64,000 bases of DNA from Ilumatobacter sp963746265 (GCA_963746265.1 CAVVAM010000015.1:372001-436000); one strand, 5' to 3'. Counted from the first letter of the stretch, positions 43,013-52,955 are shown. Notes: generated by a model from the sequence alone, not told the origin. Numbers and translations: made by a program.

Positions 43013-43455
43013 TCAGCCGCCGTTCAGCCGGGCGTCGAGCCAACCCAGGAAGTGGGTCCAGCCGTCGACGCAGTCGGACCCCTCCTCAGCGGACTCGGCT
43101 TCGTGGTCGACGGAGACGATCGTCCCGCGATCCGACGCGGCGAAGCCGATGATGACCGGGCGCGGTGGCAGGTCGTCGTGATCCCGACTCCACGTGAATC
43201 CGAGCCGTTCACCGGAGTCGACCGCGACGTAGTTCCCACGAAGCGCCGCGTCGGGCCCCACCAGTGGAGCGGGTACGAACCGCCGACAACAGGGCCGGTC
43301 CGGGCCTCCCACGGCCACCAGGTGGAGAGCATCGTCGGGTCGACGAACCACTCGAACACCTCGTCGGGCTCGCCCGGGAGGTCGCGCTCGATTCGAACGG
43401 ACTCCGTGGCGTCGTACCGTAACGCTTCCACCCTCGGGCAACGGACGGCCACCAT
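43013..43455 (-). pseudogene. Frameshifted SRPBCC (AHSA1-like) domain gene
   Basis: The two halves belong to a START/SRPBCC protein of the AHSA1 (Aha1-like) type, about 145 residues when joined. The first frame gives VRIERDLPGEPDEVFEWFVDP, TMLSTWWPWEARTG and GGSYPLHWWGP. The second gives GPDAALRGNYVAVDSGERLGFTW and the C-terminal helix WTHFLGWLDARL. The shift is at the GGGG run (43256-43259, minus strand); adding one G restores HWWGPDAALRG. So it is either a recent 1-nt deletion or a sequencing error. The start is uncertain: ATG 43455 or GTG 43431. Confidence 0.75.
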
Positions 43456-43472
43456 GTTGGTGGCCGGCCCAT

Positions 43473-44906
43473 TCAGCCGGGGCGTCGATCAGCCCAGGGC
43501 GACGCGGCTTCGAGCTGGCTGGCCACCTGGATGAGCACGTCCTCGCGCCCGTACGCGGCCGCCAGTTGTACGCCGATCGGCAGGCCGTCGGCGTTCCAGT
43601 GCAGTGGCACGTTGATCGCAGGTTGACCGGTGGTGTTGAACGGCGGCGTGAAGGGCACCCACTCGGCTGCCCGTCGCATGCCGGCGAGCGGATCGTCGGC
43701 CTTCGGGTCGAGTTCACCGACTCGCACGGGCGGCTCGGCCAGGGTCGGTGAGAGCAGCAGGTCCCAGCCGTCGGCCCACCACTGCTGGGTCGCCCGCCGG
43801 TACTCGGCGACCGCGGCGAGCGCGTTGGCGTAGTCGATCGCCGTCATCCGGTTCGCGAACTGGGCCTGGGCCCAGTTGACGGGTTCGACCTCTTCCTCGG
43901 TCAGGGGGCGACCGATGGCGTCGGCGTAGACCTCGAGCCCCGCCACCATCATCGTGGCCCAGATCGACATGAATCGAGACGTGAACGACTCGTCGGCGAG
44001 CGTTGCCGGGAAGCCGACCTCGACGTCGTGACCGAGTGACTCGAGCAGCGCAGCCGTCGCTCGGACGGCCTCGACGCAGTCGTCGTGCAGCGCACCGCCA
44101 CGGGGATGGCGGTCGAGCAGACCGATCCGCAGCCGACCGGGGTCGGCGCCCACCTCGTCGGCGTACGGCCGCCGCGGCGCCGGGGCGATGACGGAGTCGC
44201 CGACCCCGGGCCCGTGGACCGCGTCGAGCAGACGAGCCGTGTCGCGCACCGAGCGGCTGACGCAGAGCTCGACACTCAAGCCGGATTCCGAGCGCTGGGG
44301 GCCGAGCGTGATGCGGCCCTGGGACGTCTTCAGTCCCACCAGGCCCGAGCACGATGCCGGGATCCGGATCGAGCCGCCGCCGTCGGAGGCGTGCGCGATC
44401 GGCACCATGCCCGCTGCCACGGCTGCTGCGGCGCCCCCACTCGAACCACCCGGCGTCCGGTCAGTGTCCCAGGGATTGCGGGTCGGACCGTACGCGACCG
44501 GCTCGGTCACGGGCACGCTGCCGAGTTCGGGGCTGTTGGTGCGCCCGAGCGTGACCAACCCGGCCTTGCGGAACCGGGACACCAGCGTCGTGTCGGCCGA
44601 CGACACGGGCTGCGCGGCCTTCAACGCCACGTTGCCGTTCGTGAGCACCTGCCCCTCGTAGTGCGCGTACAGGTCTTTCAACAGGAACGGCACGCCACGG
44701 AACGGCCCATCCGGAAGCTCACCGTCGGCGACCTCGCGGGCGTGGTCGAACCATCGAACGACCACCGAGTTGATCGGCCCGTCCAGGGCCTCGATCCGCT
44801 CGATCGCCGCCTCGGTGAGCTCGCGCGGCGAGACCTCGCCGGTAGCGACGAGCCGGGCCTGTTCGGTGGCGTCCATCCATCGTGTGTCATCGGCGATCGA
44901 TCCCAT
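43473..44906 (-). CDS. Amidase signature family hydrolase
   Basis: A 477-residue amidase-signature enzyme. The Ser-cisSer-Lys triad is visible: Lys77 in VPFLLKDLY, Ser155 in GGSSGG (153-158) and the nucleophile Ser179 in SDGGGSIRIPA. It hydrolyses a carbon-nitrogen amide bond; members include GatA-like, nylon-oligomer, aryl-acylamide and peptide amidases. No partner genes of the GatCAB complex are nearby and the C-terminal region does not look like GatA, so it is a catabolic amidase. TAGACC lies 6 nt before the ATG. It is divergent from the repeat protein. Confidence 0.88.
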   Translation of the reverse strand: MGSIADDTRWMDATEQARLVATGEVSPRELTEAAIERIEALDGPINSVVVRWFDHAREVADGELPDGPFRGVPFLLKDLYAHYEGQVLTNGNVALKAAQPVSSADTTLVSRFRKAGLVTLGRTNSPELGSVPVTEPVAYGPTRNPWDTDRTPGGSSGGAAAAVAAGMVPIAHASDGGGSIRIPASCSGLVGLKTSQGRITLGPQRSESGLSVELCVSRSVRDTARLLDAVHGPGVGDSVIAPAPRRPYADEVGADPGRLRIGLLDRHPRGGALHDDCVEAVRATAALLESLGHDVEVGFPATLADESFTSRFMSIWATMMVAGLEVYADAIGRPLTEEEVEPVNWAQAQFANRMTAIDYANALAAVAEYRRATQQWWADGWDLLLSPTLAEPPVRVGELDPKADDPLAGMRRAAEWVPFTPPFNTTGQPAINVPLHWNADGLPIGVQLAAAYGREDVLIQVASQLEAASPWADRRPG

Positions 44907-45195
44907 GCTGCCGGTCTACCGGACGGTCGGCCCGCTGCTCGATCCGTGCCTCCGCCTGCAGGGCTCGATCGTCGAGCAATCGGACGCGGTCCCGGATTCC
45001 GCCGGCGGCACGGAGCGACCACACGCGGAGCAGACCGCACGAAGCCGACGAGAGCGATGCACCCACGCACGGCAGACGGTGCCGCGGCGCTCGCCGAAAG
45101 GGGCCACAGATCGTGACGAACGGCCGTGTTCGACGGGCGCGTGGGGGCGCAGCATCGACCGTGGAGACCCGCACGGGCGACAAGGAGGAATGACG

Positions 45196-48100
45196 ATGGT
45201 GGCGCCTTCGGTGACACGTCTCACGGTGATCGCGACGACGATCATCCTTGCGGCTCTCACGCCGAGTGGGACGAACCCATCGCCCGTAACGGCTGCGGCT
45301 CCGCCGATCGTCGGCCAGATCGATCTGAAGGGTCCGGTGGGGAGTGAAGAGTTCGGCGAGAACGTGTGGGTGCTGTCGAACGGGAACTACGTGGTCGTCG
45401 ACGAACGTTTCGACGACAGCGGGACCGCCGACGTCGGCGCGGTGTATCTCTATGACGGCGTGACGAACACCGTCGTGTCGACGCTGACCGGCACCACCAC
45501 CGACGATCGGGTCGGTTCGGGTGGCGTCGTCGAGGTCGGCGACGACAGTTTCGTGGTCATCAGCCCGTACTGGGACAACGGATCGATCCGCGACGCGGGT
45601 GCCGTCACCTGGGCCGACGGCACCACCGGCCTCACCGGCCCCGTCACCGCCGCCAACAGCCTCCACGGCACCACCACCGGTGACCAAGTCGGCCGGCACG
45701 AAACGGTCACGACGCTCGCCAACGGCAACTACGTCGTCGCCAGCCCGGGCTGGGACAACGGACCGGTCGCCGACGTCGGTGCCGTCACCTGGGTCGACGG
45801 CAGCACCGGCCTCACCGGCCCCATCACCGCCGGCAACAGCCTCCACGGCACCACCGCCGGCGACGGCGTCGGCCGGTACGTCACGGCGCTCACCAACGGC
45901 AACTACGTCGTCGCCAGCTGGTGGGCGATCACCGGCGCGGGTGCCGTCACCTGGGCCGACGGCACCACCGGCCTCACCGGCCCCGTCACCGCCGCCAACA
46001 GCCTCTTCGGCACCACCGCCGGCGACCGCGTCGGCGGCAGCGTCACGGCGCTCGCCAACGGCAACTACGTCGTCACCAGCCCGAACTGGGACAACGGGCC
46101 GATCGAAGACGCCGGTGCTGTCACCTGGGCCGACGGCACCACCGGCACCACCGGACCCGTCACCACCACCAACAGCCTCCACGGCACCACCGACCACGAC
46201 CTCGTCGGCCACTACGGACCGATCACCGCGCTCGCCAACGGCAACTACGTCGTCCCCAGCTCGGAGTGGGACAACGGAGCCGTCGTCAACGCGGGTGCTG
46301 TCACCTGGGCCGACGGCACCACCGGCATCACCGGCCCCGTCACCACCACCAACAGCCTCCACGGCACCACCACCCTGGAACGCGTCGGCTCGGCGGGGAG
46401 CGTCACCGCACTCACCAACGGCAACTACGTCGTCACCAGCCCGGAGTGGGACAACGGAGCCGTTGTCGACGCGGGTGCTGTCACCTGGGTCGACGGCACC
46501 ACCGGCATCACCGGACCCGTCACCACCACCAACAGCCTCCACGGCACAACGGCGGGCGACCGTGTCGGCGGGTACCACAGGTTCACCGCGCTCACCAACG
46601 GCAACTACGTCGTCAGAAGCCCGGGCTGGGACAACGGACCGATCGCCAACACCGGTGCCGCCACCTGGGCCGACGGCACCACCGGCATCACCGGACCCGT
46701 CACCACCACCAACAGCCTCCACGGCACCACCGCGGGCGACGGCGTCGGCGGGTACGCCTTGGCGCTCACCAACGGCAACTACGTCGTCGCCAGCTCGGGC
46801 TGGGACAACGGGGCGATCGCCAACGGCGGTGCCGTCACCTGGGCCGACGGCACCACCGGACTCACCGGACCCGTCACCACCACCAACAGCCTCCACGGCA
46901 CCACCACCGACGACCAAGTCGGCATCGACCTGACGGGCCTCGGTGGCGGTCTCCCCGTCGGCCCGACCGCGCTCACCAACGGCAATTACGTCGTCACCAG
47001 CCCCTACTGGGACAACGGAACCACCACCGATGCCGGTGCCGTCACCTGGGCCGACGGCACCACCGGCATCACCGGACCCGTCACCACCACCAACAGTCTC
47101 CACGGCACCACCGACCACGACCGCGTCGGCCGCGTCTGTTTCTTCGCCGACGCACCCGAGTGCGTCTACGGCGAAGGCGGTGTCACCGCGCTCACGAACG
47201 GTGGCTACGCCCTCACCACTCCGATCTGGCCACCGCAGGAGTCGCTCGGGTTCGACGTCCCGGACGTCCCGGGTGCCGTCACCTACGGCCCTGCGTCCGG
47301 CGGGGTGACCGGTGCGATCTCGGCGGCGAACAGCGTGATCGGCACCCCTCCCGGGCTGCTCTCTCCGCCGGACCCCACGGTGACGTCCGGTAACGCGGTC
47401 GTGGTGCCCACCGGACAGGACCGGGTCTTGGTGATGTTGCTCGACCCCGAGGACGCTCCCGACGATGTGACCGCAGTGACGCCCGAACGCATCCTCGAGA
47501 CCCGCGACGAGCCCGGCTACACCACCACCGACGGCGAGTTCCGAGCCACCGGCCCACTCACCGCCGGCACCGACATCGCCCTCGACGTCGCCGGCCGCGG
47601 CGGCATCCCCACCAACGCCACCGCCGCGTTCTTGAACATCACCGCCATCCACCCCGACGCCCCCGGCCACCTCACCGTCTACCCCTGCGGCACCCCACGA
47701 CCCACCACCAGCAACGTCAACTACCTCCCCGGCGACGTCACCCCCAACGCCGTCCTCGCCAAGATCGGCACCAACGGCCACGTCTGCATCTGGACCCTCG
47801 CCACCACCGACCTCATCACCGACACCGCCGGCTACATCCCCCAACACGGCGCCACCACACCCATCGACCCCGAACGCATCCTCGAGACCCGCGACCAGCC
47901 CGGCTACACCACCACCGACAACAAGTTCCAAGCCACCGGCCGACTCACCGCCGGCACCGAACTCGCCCTCGACGTCGCCGGCCGCGGCGGCATCCCCACC
48001 AACGCCACCGCCGCCTTCTTGAACATCACCGCGATCCTCCCCGACGCCCCCGGCCACCTCACCGTCTACCCCTGCGGCACCACACGACCCAACACCAGCA

Positions 48101-48621
48101 ACGTCAACTACCTCCCCGGCGACGTCACCCCCAACGCCGTGCTCGCCAAGATCGGCACCAACGGCCACGTCTGCATCTGGACCCTCGCCACCACCGACCT
48201 CATCACCGACACCGCCGGCTACATCCCCCAACACGGCGCCACCACACCCATCGAGCCCGAACGCATCCTCGAGACCCGCGACCAGCCCGGCTACACCACC
48301 ACCGACAACAAGTTCCAGGCCACCGGCCGACTCACCGCCGGCACCGAACTCGCCCTCGACGTCGCCGGCCGCGGCGGCATCCCCACCAACGCCACCGCCG
48401 CCTTCTTGAACATCACCGCGATCCTCCCCGACGCCCCCGGCCACCTCACCGTCTACCCCTGCGGCACCACACGACCCAACACCAGCAACGTCAACTACCT
48501 CCCCGGCGACGTCACCCCCAACGCCGTGCTCGCCAAGATCGGCACCAACGGCCACGTCTGCATCTGGACCCTCGCCACCACCGACCTCATCACCGACACC
48601 GCCGGCTACACCGCCAACTGA
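45196..48621 (+). CDS. Large secreted repeat protein (FG-GAP/DUF5650-like repeats plus three C-terminal repeats)
   Basis: A 1141-residue predicted secreted protein. The start at 45196 is set by an AAGGAGG ribosome-binding site (45182-45188) with 7-nt spacing; ATG 45190 is too close. The N-terminus has a signal peptide (LTVIATTIILAALTP). Residues about 40-720 consist of about eleven repeats of roughly 57-64 residues built around GNYVV-S-WDNG and GAVTWADGTTG(L/I)TGPV, with the first and last degenerate. This resembles a beta-propeller-type repeat (DUF5650-like, recognised from memory). Then come three near-identical 129-residue repeats starting PERILETRD and containing VAGRGGIPTNATAAFLNIT and CGT-RP, of the type found at the C-termini of secreted actinobacterial proteins. 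A surface or adhesion role is inferred. Confidence 0.85.
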   Translation: MVAPSVTRLTVIATTIILAALTPSGTNPSPVTAAAPPIVGQIDLKGPVGSEEFGENVWVLSNGNYVVVDERFDDSGTADVGAVYLYDGVTNTVVSTLTGTTTDDRVGSGGVVEVGDDSFVVISPYWDNGSIRDAGAVTWADGTTGLTGPVTAANSLHGTTTGDQVGRHETVTTLANGNYVVASPGWDNGPVADVGAVTWVDGSTGLTGPITAGNSLHGTTAGDGVGRYVTALTNGNYVVASWWAITGAGAVTWADGTTGLTGPVTAANSLFGTTAGDRVGGSVTALANGNYVVTSPNWDNGPIEDAGAVTWADGTTGTTGPVTTTNSLHGTTDHDLVGHYGPITALANGNYVVPSSEWDNGAVVNAGAVTWADGTTGITGPVTTTNSLHGTTTLERVGSAGSVTALTNGNYVVTSPEWDNGAVVDAGAVTWVDGTTGITGPVTTTNSLHGTTAGDRVGGYHRFTALTNGNYVVRSPGWDNGPIANTGAATWADGTTGITGPVTTTNSLHGTTAGDGVGGYALALTNGNYVVASSGWDNGAIANGGAVTWADGTTGLTGPVTTTNSLHGTTTDDQVGIDLTGLGGGLPVGPTALTNGNYVVTSPYWDNGTTTDAGAVTWADGTTGITGPVTTTNSLHGTTDHDRVGRVCFFADAPECVYGEGGVTALTNGGYALTTPIWPPQESLGFDVPDVPGAVTYGPASGGVTGAISAANSVIGTPPGLLSPPDPTVTSGNAVVVPTGQDRVLVMLLDPEDAPDDVTAVTPERILETRDEPGYTTTDGEFRATGPLTAGTDIALDVAGRGGIPTNATAAFLNITAIHPDAPGHLTVYPCGTPRPTTSNVNYLPGDVTPNAVLAKIGTNGHVCIWTLATTDLITDTAGYIPQHGATTPIDPERILETRDQPGYTTTDNKFQATGRLTAGTELALDVAGRGGIPTNATAAFLNITAILPDAPGHLTVYPCGTTRPNTSNVNYLPGDVTPNAVLAKIGTNGHVCIWTLATTDLITDTAGYIPQHGATTPIEPERILETRDQPGYTTTDNKFQATGRLTAGTELALDVAGRGGIPTNATAAFLNITAILPDAPGHLTVYPCGTTRPNTSNVNYLPGDVTPNAVLAKIGTNGHVCIWTLATTDLITDTAGYTAN
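45580..47340 (+). repeat. About ten tandem beta-rich repeats of about 180 bp
   Basis: Each unit encodes SPxWDNGxxxxAGAVTWADGTTG followed by a threonine/serine-rich turn, with LHGTT and DxVG. Units are highly similar in DNA as well as protein, which suggests recent tandem duplication. Confidence 0.85.
47482..48621 (+). repeat. Three 387-bp tandem repeats at the C-terminus
   Basis: Units begin at about 47482, 47869 and 48256 with period 387 bp (129 residues); the last is slightly shorter. Units 2 and 3 are almost identical in DNA, unit 1 a little diverged. This looks like recent unequal duplication. Confidence 0.9.
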
Positions 48622-48656
48622 CGCACCCCGACATCACCCCACACCGCCTCGGCCGA

Positions 48657-48662
48657 TACGTT
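48657..48662 (+). promoter_or_regulatory. -10 hexamer TACGTT before the SDR gene
   Basis: TACGTT lies 27 nt before ATG 48690, leaving a short leader with the AGGAGG ribosome-binding site. Confidence 0.35.
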
Positions 48663-48689
48663 CCGGGAACGACGTCCGAGGAGGCCGAA

Positions 48690-49472
48690 ATGAGTGACAG
48701 GGTGACCGGCAAGGTGGCGATCATCACGGGTGGTGCGTCCGGGATCGGGCGGGCGTGTTCCCTCCGGCTCGCCGAGGAAGGTGCCGAGGTCGTCGTCACC
48801 GACATCCAGGACGGCGCCGGCAAGGACGTCGTCGCAGAGATCGAGCGGAGCGGTGGCAGCGCGAGCTTCCTGCACCACGACGTGACGTCCGAGGACGAGT
48901 GGATCGCAGTGGTCGCCCGTGTGATGGAGCGGTACGAGCGCCTCGACGTGCTCGTCAACAACGCCGGCATCGGGATCGGGGCCAGCATCATCGACATGTC
49001 GCTGGTCGATTGGCAGCGACAGCAGGCGATCAACCTCGACGGCGTGTTCCTCGGGATCAAGCACTGCATCCCGCCGATGCGCGACACCGGCGGTGGCTCG
49101 ATCATCAACATGTCGTCGGTGGCGGGGCTCAAGGGCAGCGCCCGACTCGCCGCGTACAACGCGACCAAGGGTGGCGTCCGCCTCCTGACCAAGGGGGTCG
49201 CGCTCGAGTCGGCACAGAATCGGTGGAACGTGCGGGTCAACTCGGTGCATCCGGGGATCATCGACACACCGATCTGGGAGACCGTCGTTCCGGGCAGCCT
49301 TCGCCCCGACGGCGAACCGATCGACGTCGCCGCGATGGCGGAGACCGCGGTGCCGACCGGTGTCCTCGGCCAACCGACCGACATCGCCAACGGCGTGCTG
49401 TTCCTCGCCAGCGACGACTCGAGCTACATCACCGGCACTGAGTTGGTGATCGACGCCGGTCTGTCGGCCTGA
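48690..49472 (+). CDS. Short-chain dehydrogenase/reductase
   Basis: A 260-residue classical SDR. Cofactor turn GGASGIG, acidic VVTDIQDG (NAD-preferring), LVNNAGIGIG, catalytic Ser in NMSSVAGLKG with the following YNATKGG (Tyr, Lys), and the C-terminal YITGTELVIDAG typical of 3-alpha/20-beta or related hydroxysteroid-type members. Substrate unknown. An AGGAGG ribosome-binding site precedes the ATG. It begins 69 nt after the repeat protein on the same strand but has its own promoter hexamer, so is probably separately transcribed. Confidence 0.9.
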   Translation: MSDRVTGKVAIITGGASGIGRACSLRLAEEGAEVVVTDIQDGAGKDVVAEIERSGGSASFLHHDVTSEDEWIAVVARVMERYERLDVLVNNAGIGIGASIIDMSLVDWQRQQAINLDGVFLGIKHCIPPMRDTGGGSIINMSSVAGLKGSARLAAYNATKGGVRLLTKGVALESAQNRWNVRVNSVHPGIIDTPIWETVVPGSLRPDGEPIDVAAMAETAVPTGVLGQPTDIANGVLFLASDDSSYITGTELVIDAGLSA

Positions 49473-49539
49473 CGCGATCCACGTTCGGAGCGCTTCCCCG
49501 GTCGATTGAACGACGTTCGACCGAGTCCCCGACGTGTCC

Positions 49540-49545
49540 TAGGGT
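49540..49545 (+). promoter_or_regulatory. -10 hexamer TAGGGT of a leaderless promoter
   Basis: TAGGGT ends exactly 6 nt before ATG 49552. Confidence 0.5.
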
Positions 49546-49551
49546 CACCGC

Positions 49552-49974
49552 ATGGCCGACACCGACATGACACCAGCCGAACGGGAGGCGTTCCTCGCCG
49601 ACCTCCATGTCGGGATCCTCTCGATCCAGCGTGACGGCAAGGGCCCGCTCGCCCTGCCGATCTGGTACCAGTACGAGGACGGCGAGGTCATCATCTCGAT
49701 GAGCGGTGACTCGGTGAAGGCGACGCTGCTGCGCCGACACGGCCGGGCGTCGATGACGGTGCAGGACGAGACGCCGCCGTACCGGTACGTGATGGTGGAG
49801 GGCCCGGTGACGGTGGCCCACGAGGACCGCGACATCCTGCCGATGGCGGTGCGCTACCTGGGCGACGAGCTCGGAGCGTCGTACGCCGAGCAGAACCCGC
49901 CGACCGGGGCGTCGGTGATCGTGCGCCTCACCCCGGAACGCTGGTTGACGGTCGACTACGGCAAGGCCGTCTGA
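49552..49974 (+). CDS. Pyridoxamine-5'-phosphate-oxidase-fold (flavin/F420-binding) protein
   Basis: A 140-residue split-barrel protein of the PNPOx-like / FDOR group. The pattern LHVGILSIQRDGKGPLALPIWYQYEDGEVIISM-SGDSVKATLLRRHGRASMTVQD and YVMVEGPVTV is typical of actinobacterial members, many of which bind F420 or FMN and reduce small molecules. Length and layout suit the FDOR-B group. Its specific cofactor and substrate cannot be told. Monocistronic and leaderless-type start. Confidence 0.8.
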   Translation: MADTDMTPAEREAFLADLHVGILSIQRDGKGPLALPIWYQYEDGEVIISMSGDSVKATLLRRHGRASMTVQDETPPYRYVMVEGPVTVAHEDRDILPMAVRYLGDELGASYAEQNPPTGASVIVRLTPERWLTVDYGKAV

Positions 49975-50189
49975 ACACCGGGGCCACCGATCGGGCGAGG
50001 CCCTCCGCCGTGCTGGCCGCGGGGCGTCGCGACCGGTTGGTCGCCCGGGTCAGGCGACGCTGTGCGGGGCCGCACGACAACAACACCGGCCTCCGACACC
50101 CCGATCGGAGTCGAATCCTCCCCGGGTCGACCCGGGATCGTCCCGGAGACGGACGCACTTGCGCCCGAACCTCGGTACCGTCGGACGGC

Positions 50190-52952
50190 ATGTCCGACAC
50201 CATCGTCGCCTCCACCGACGAATCCGAATCGCCCGCACCGTCCGTAGAAACCGACGTGAAAGCCGACGCCGACACCACCCGTGATCGCTCCCTGATCACC
50301 AAGCTCGCCACGGGCGCCGCCAAGAACTGGAAGGTCACCATGGCCATCTGGGGCGTGGTCGTGGCCATCGGGCTGGTCGCGTACGGCGGCGGGCTCGCCC
50401 GCGAGGGATTCCCGCCCGTCAACCTGCCGATCGTGGTCGTCGACGGCAACTACTTCGTCGACGACCCCGACACCGTCGACGCCGACGTGGCGCTCCCCCT
50501 CCAAGAGGCCTACACAGAAATCGAGGGTGTCAAGGAAGTCCAGAGCTTCTCGCAGGGCAACGCCTACGCCGTCGTCGTCGAGTTCGAGGACAGCTTCAGC
50601 TCGCCCGAAGGCGCGGCGATCCTGGAAGCAGCGAACCCGGCGATCGCCACGCCCGACGAGGCCACGATCACCGTCCGCCCGATCGATGCCACCAAATTCC
50701 TCGAGGTCTACGACCTGCTGGTGACGGTCAGCGGGCCCGCCGACGCCACCGCGGAACAGCTCGAGGCGGAGGCCGCGAACCTCGCGACGTACCTCGACAC
50801 CGGGTCGGGTGTCGAGCGCGCCGACGTCCGCAACCTCCTGACCGAGGGCGTGAACCCGGCGACCGGCGAGGAGGAGACCCGGCAGACCCGCTTCATCCGG
50901 GTGGCCTTCGCCGAGACCGGGATGTACGACGAGGCGATCGCGATCGGTCTCGTACGCTCGGAGGACACCGATCTCGACCTGCTCGGATTCAGTGACGAGA
51001 TCAACGGTCTGCTCGACGATCAGGACGTCCTCGGCGACGGGTTCCGCGCCGACGTCACCGCCGACTTCGCGAGCGACATCCGGACCCAGATCAGCTCGCT
51101 GACCGGCAACCTGCTCGCCGGCCTGATCGCCGTGGCGATCGTCAGCTTCCTCCTGATCGGCTGGCGGGTGTCGATCGTGACCGCCGGGTTCATGGCCACC
51201 GTGGTGATGGCGGCACTCGGCGGACTGTGGTTCCTCGGGTACTCGCTGAACACGATCACCCTCTTCGGACTGATCCTCACCCTCGGCCTGCTGGTCGACG
51301 ATGCGATCGTGATCTCCGAGTCGATCGACGCGAACCGCAAGGAGTCGAACGAGCCGATCGGCGTCGTCCGTTCGGCCATCAACCGGGTCGGCACCGCTTC
51401 GCTGTCCGGAACGCTCACGACGGTGCTGGTGTTCGCACCGTTGCTGTTCGTCGGCGGTGTGTTGGGCGAGTTCATCCGCGCCATCCCGGCGACCGTCATC
51501 CTCACGCTGCTGCTGTCGTTCCTGTTCTCGGTGGTGTTCATCTCGGCGATCGCGAAGCCGTTCCTGCTCAAGGGCGAGGCCCCGCACAACCCGATGACCC
51601 GGGCCGAGCGGTACGTGGCCGGTCGGCTGGCGAAGCTCGCCGAGTACCCGTCGAGTCACGGCTGGAAGGGAGTCGGTGTCGGTGTCGGCCTGTTCGTCGG
51701 TGCGATGGCGATGGTCATGGGCTCGTTCCAGATCGCAGGGACGCTCGGCTTCAACATCTTCCCGCCCAGCGACGACGCCAACGCGATGTTCATCACCACC
51801 GACTACGACCCCGGCACCACGATCGAAGAGGCGCAGGAGCTCGCCGACCAGATCGATGCAGTCGTGATCGACACGATCGGTGACGACCTCGTCCAGTCCC
51901 AGTACATCAACGGCAACGAACGTCAGCTGCTGACGCTGGTCGACCTGACGCCGTTCGACGATCGCGACACCAAGGCTCCGGTCTACGTCGAGCGACTCGA
52001 AGAGCAGTTCGCCGCGCTGCCCGGAGCGCGAGTCACGGTCGCGATGCTCGAGAACGGTCCGCCGGTCGAGGACTTCCCGTTCGCCGCGCAGATCGCCGTC
52101 GACGCCGACACCGTCGAAGCGGGTGGGGCGTTCGCATTCGCGATGCGCGATCAGTTGATCGGCACCGAACTCGACAAGGCGTCCGGCGAGACGACGTTCA
52201 TCGAGGACGCGATCGTGTCGACCGAGGGCCAGGTGTATCGCGTCGACGGCGTCCGTCAGATCGAGGTCCGCGCTTCGTTCAGTACCGACGATCTGACGAA
52301 CAACCTCGACGCCACCGAAGCGCTGGTGAACGATCTGTACGGACCCGAGGAACTCGAGGCTGCCGGGCTCTCCGCTGCGGCGATCACCTTCGACTTCGGG
52401 CAGGAGTCGGACAACCAGGACGACTTCGCCTCGCTCGGCCGTGCATTGATCATCGCGCTGGGCCTGATGCTGCTGCTCCTCGTCGTGCAGTTCCGTTCGA
52501 TCGTGCAGCCGTTGCTGATCTTCCTGGCGATCCCGTTCAGCTTCTTCGGCGTGTTCACGGCGCTGAGCCTGTCGGGCAACCCGATCAGCTTCTTCGTGGC
52601 GGTCGGTTTCATCGCCCTGATCGGTGTCGTGGTCAACAACACGATCCTGCTCGTCGACGCGGCCAACCAGGCCCGCCGGCGAGGGTTGCGTCCCGGCGCC
52701 GCGATCGCCGAAGCCGTCGAGCGTCGCTTCCGGCCGCTGGTCGCCACGACCATCACCACCGTCGTCGGCCTGCTGCCGTTGGCGCTGAGCGACCCGTTCT
52801 GGGAGTCGCTGAGCTTCACGCTGATCGGCGGCCTCGTCAGCTCGACGATCCTGGTCCTCGTCGCGTTCCCGGTGTTCTACCTGGCCGTCGAGAAGGTCCG
52901 CACCCCGCTCCGCAACGCCGTGCGCTCACGCCTCGACAAACCACTCGTCTGA
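50190..52952 (+). CDS. RND-superfamily efflux transporter (AcrB-like)
   Basis: A 920-residue RND protein. After about 50 cytoplasmic residues comes the first helix (VTMAIWGVVVAIGLVAYG), a periplasm-type extracellular domain of about 280 residues, then a block of helices including LILTLGLLVDDAIVISESID, the conserved RND region with paired aspartates. A second extracellular domain and helix block follow (VGFIALIGVVVNNTILLVDAANQ), with the GRALIIALGLMLLLLVVQFRSI segment. No membrane-fusion or outer-membrane channel gene is adjacent, as expected in a monoderm actinobacterium. Transport substrate unknown. TACCGT ends 8 nt before the ATG. It ends 3 nt before the convergent aminotransferase. Confidence 0.88.
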   Translation: MSDTIVASTDESESPAPSVETDVKADADTTRDRSLITKLATGAAKNWKVTMAIWGVVVAIGLVAYGGGLAREGFPPVNLPIVVVDGNYFVDDPDTVDADVALPLQEAYTEIEGVKEVQSFSQGNAYAVVVEFEDSFSSPEGAAILEAANPAIATPDEATITVRPIDATKFLEVYDLLVTVSGPADATAEQLEAEAANLATYLDTGSGVERADVRNLLTEGVNPATGEEETRQTRFIRVAFAETGMYDEAIAIGLVRSEDTDLDLLGFSDEINGLLDDQDVLGDGFRADVTADFASDIRTQISSLTGNLLAGLIAVAIVSFLLIGWRVSIVTAGFMATVVMAALGGLWFLGYSLNTITLFGLILTLGLLVDDAIVISESIDANRKESNEPIGVVRSAINRVGTASLSGTLTTVLVFAPLLFVGGVLGEFIRAIPATVILTLLLSFLFSVVFISAIAKPFLLKGEAPHNPMTRAERYVAGRLAKLAEYPSSHGWKGVGVGVGLFVGAMAMVMGSFQIAGTLGFNIFPPSDDANAMFITTDYDPGTTIEEAQELADQIDAVVIDTIGDDLVQSQYINGNERQLLTLVDLTPFDDRDTKAPVYVERLEEQFAALPGARVTVAMLENGPPVEDFPFAAQIAVDADTVEAGGAFAFAMRDQLIGTELDKASGETTFIEDAIVSTEGQVYRVDGVRQIEVRASFSTDDLTNNLDATEALVNDLYGPEELEAAGLSAAAITFDFGQESDNQDDFASLGRALIIALGLMLLLLVVQFRSIVQPLLIFLAIPFSFFGVFTALSLSGNPISFFVAVGFIALIGVVVNNTILLVDAANQARRRGLRPGAAIAEAVERRFRPLVATTITTVVGLLPLALSDPFWESLSFTLIGGLVSSTILVLVAFPVFYLAVEKVRTPLRNAVRSRLDKPLV

Positions 52953-52955
52953 TCG

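Noticed and set aside
44887..48555. A minus-strand open frame of about 1222 codons opposite the repeat protein
   Set aside because: It is a Gly/Val/Asp-rich mirror of the repeats. The plus strand has a ribosome-binding site, signal peptide and known repeat types.
49956..51659. A minus-strand open frame of about 567 codons opposite the RND gene
   Set aside because: Composition is typical of antisense frames in GC-rich DNA and the plus strand encodes clear RND motifs.
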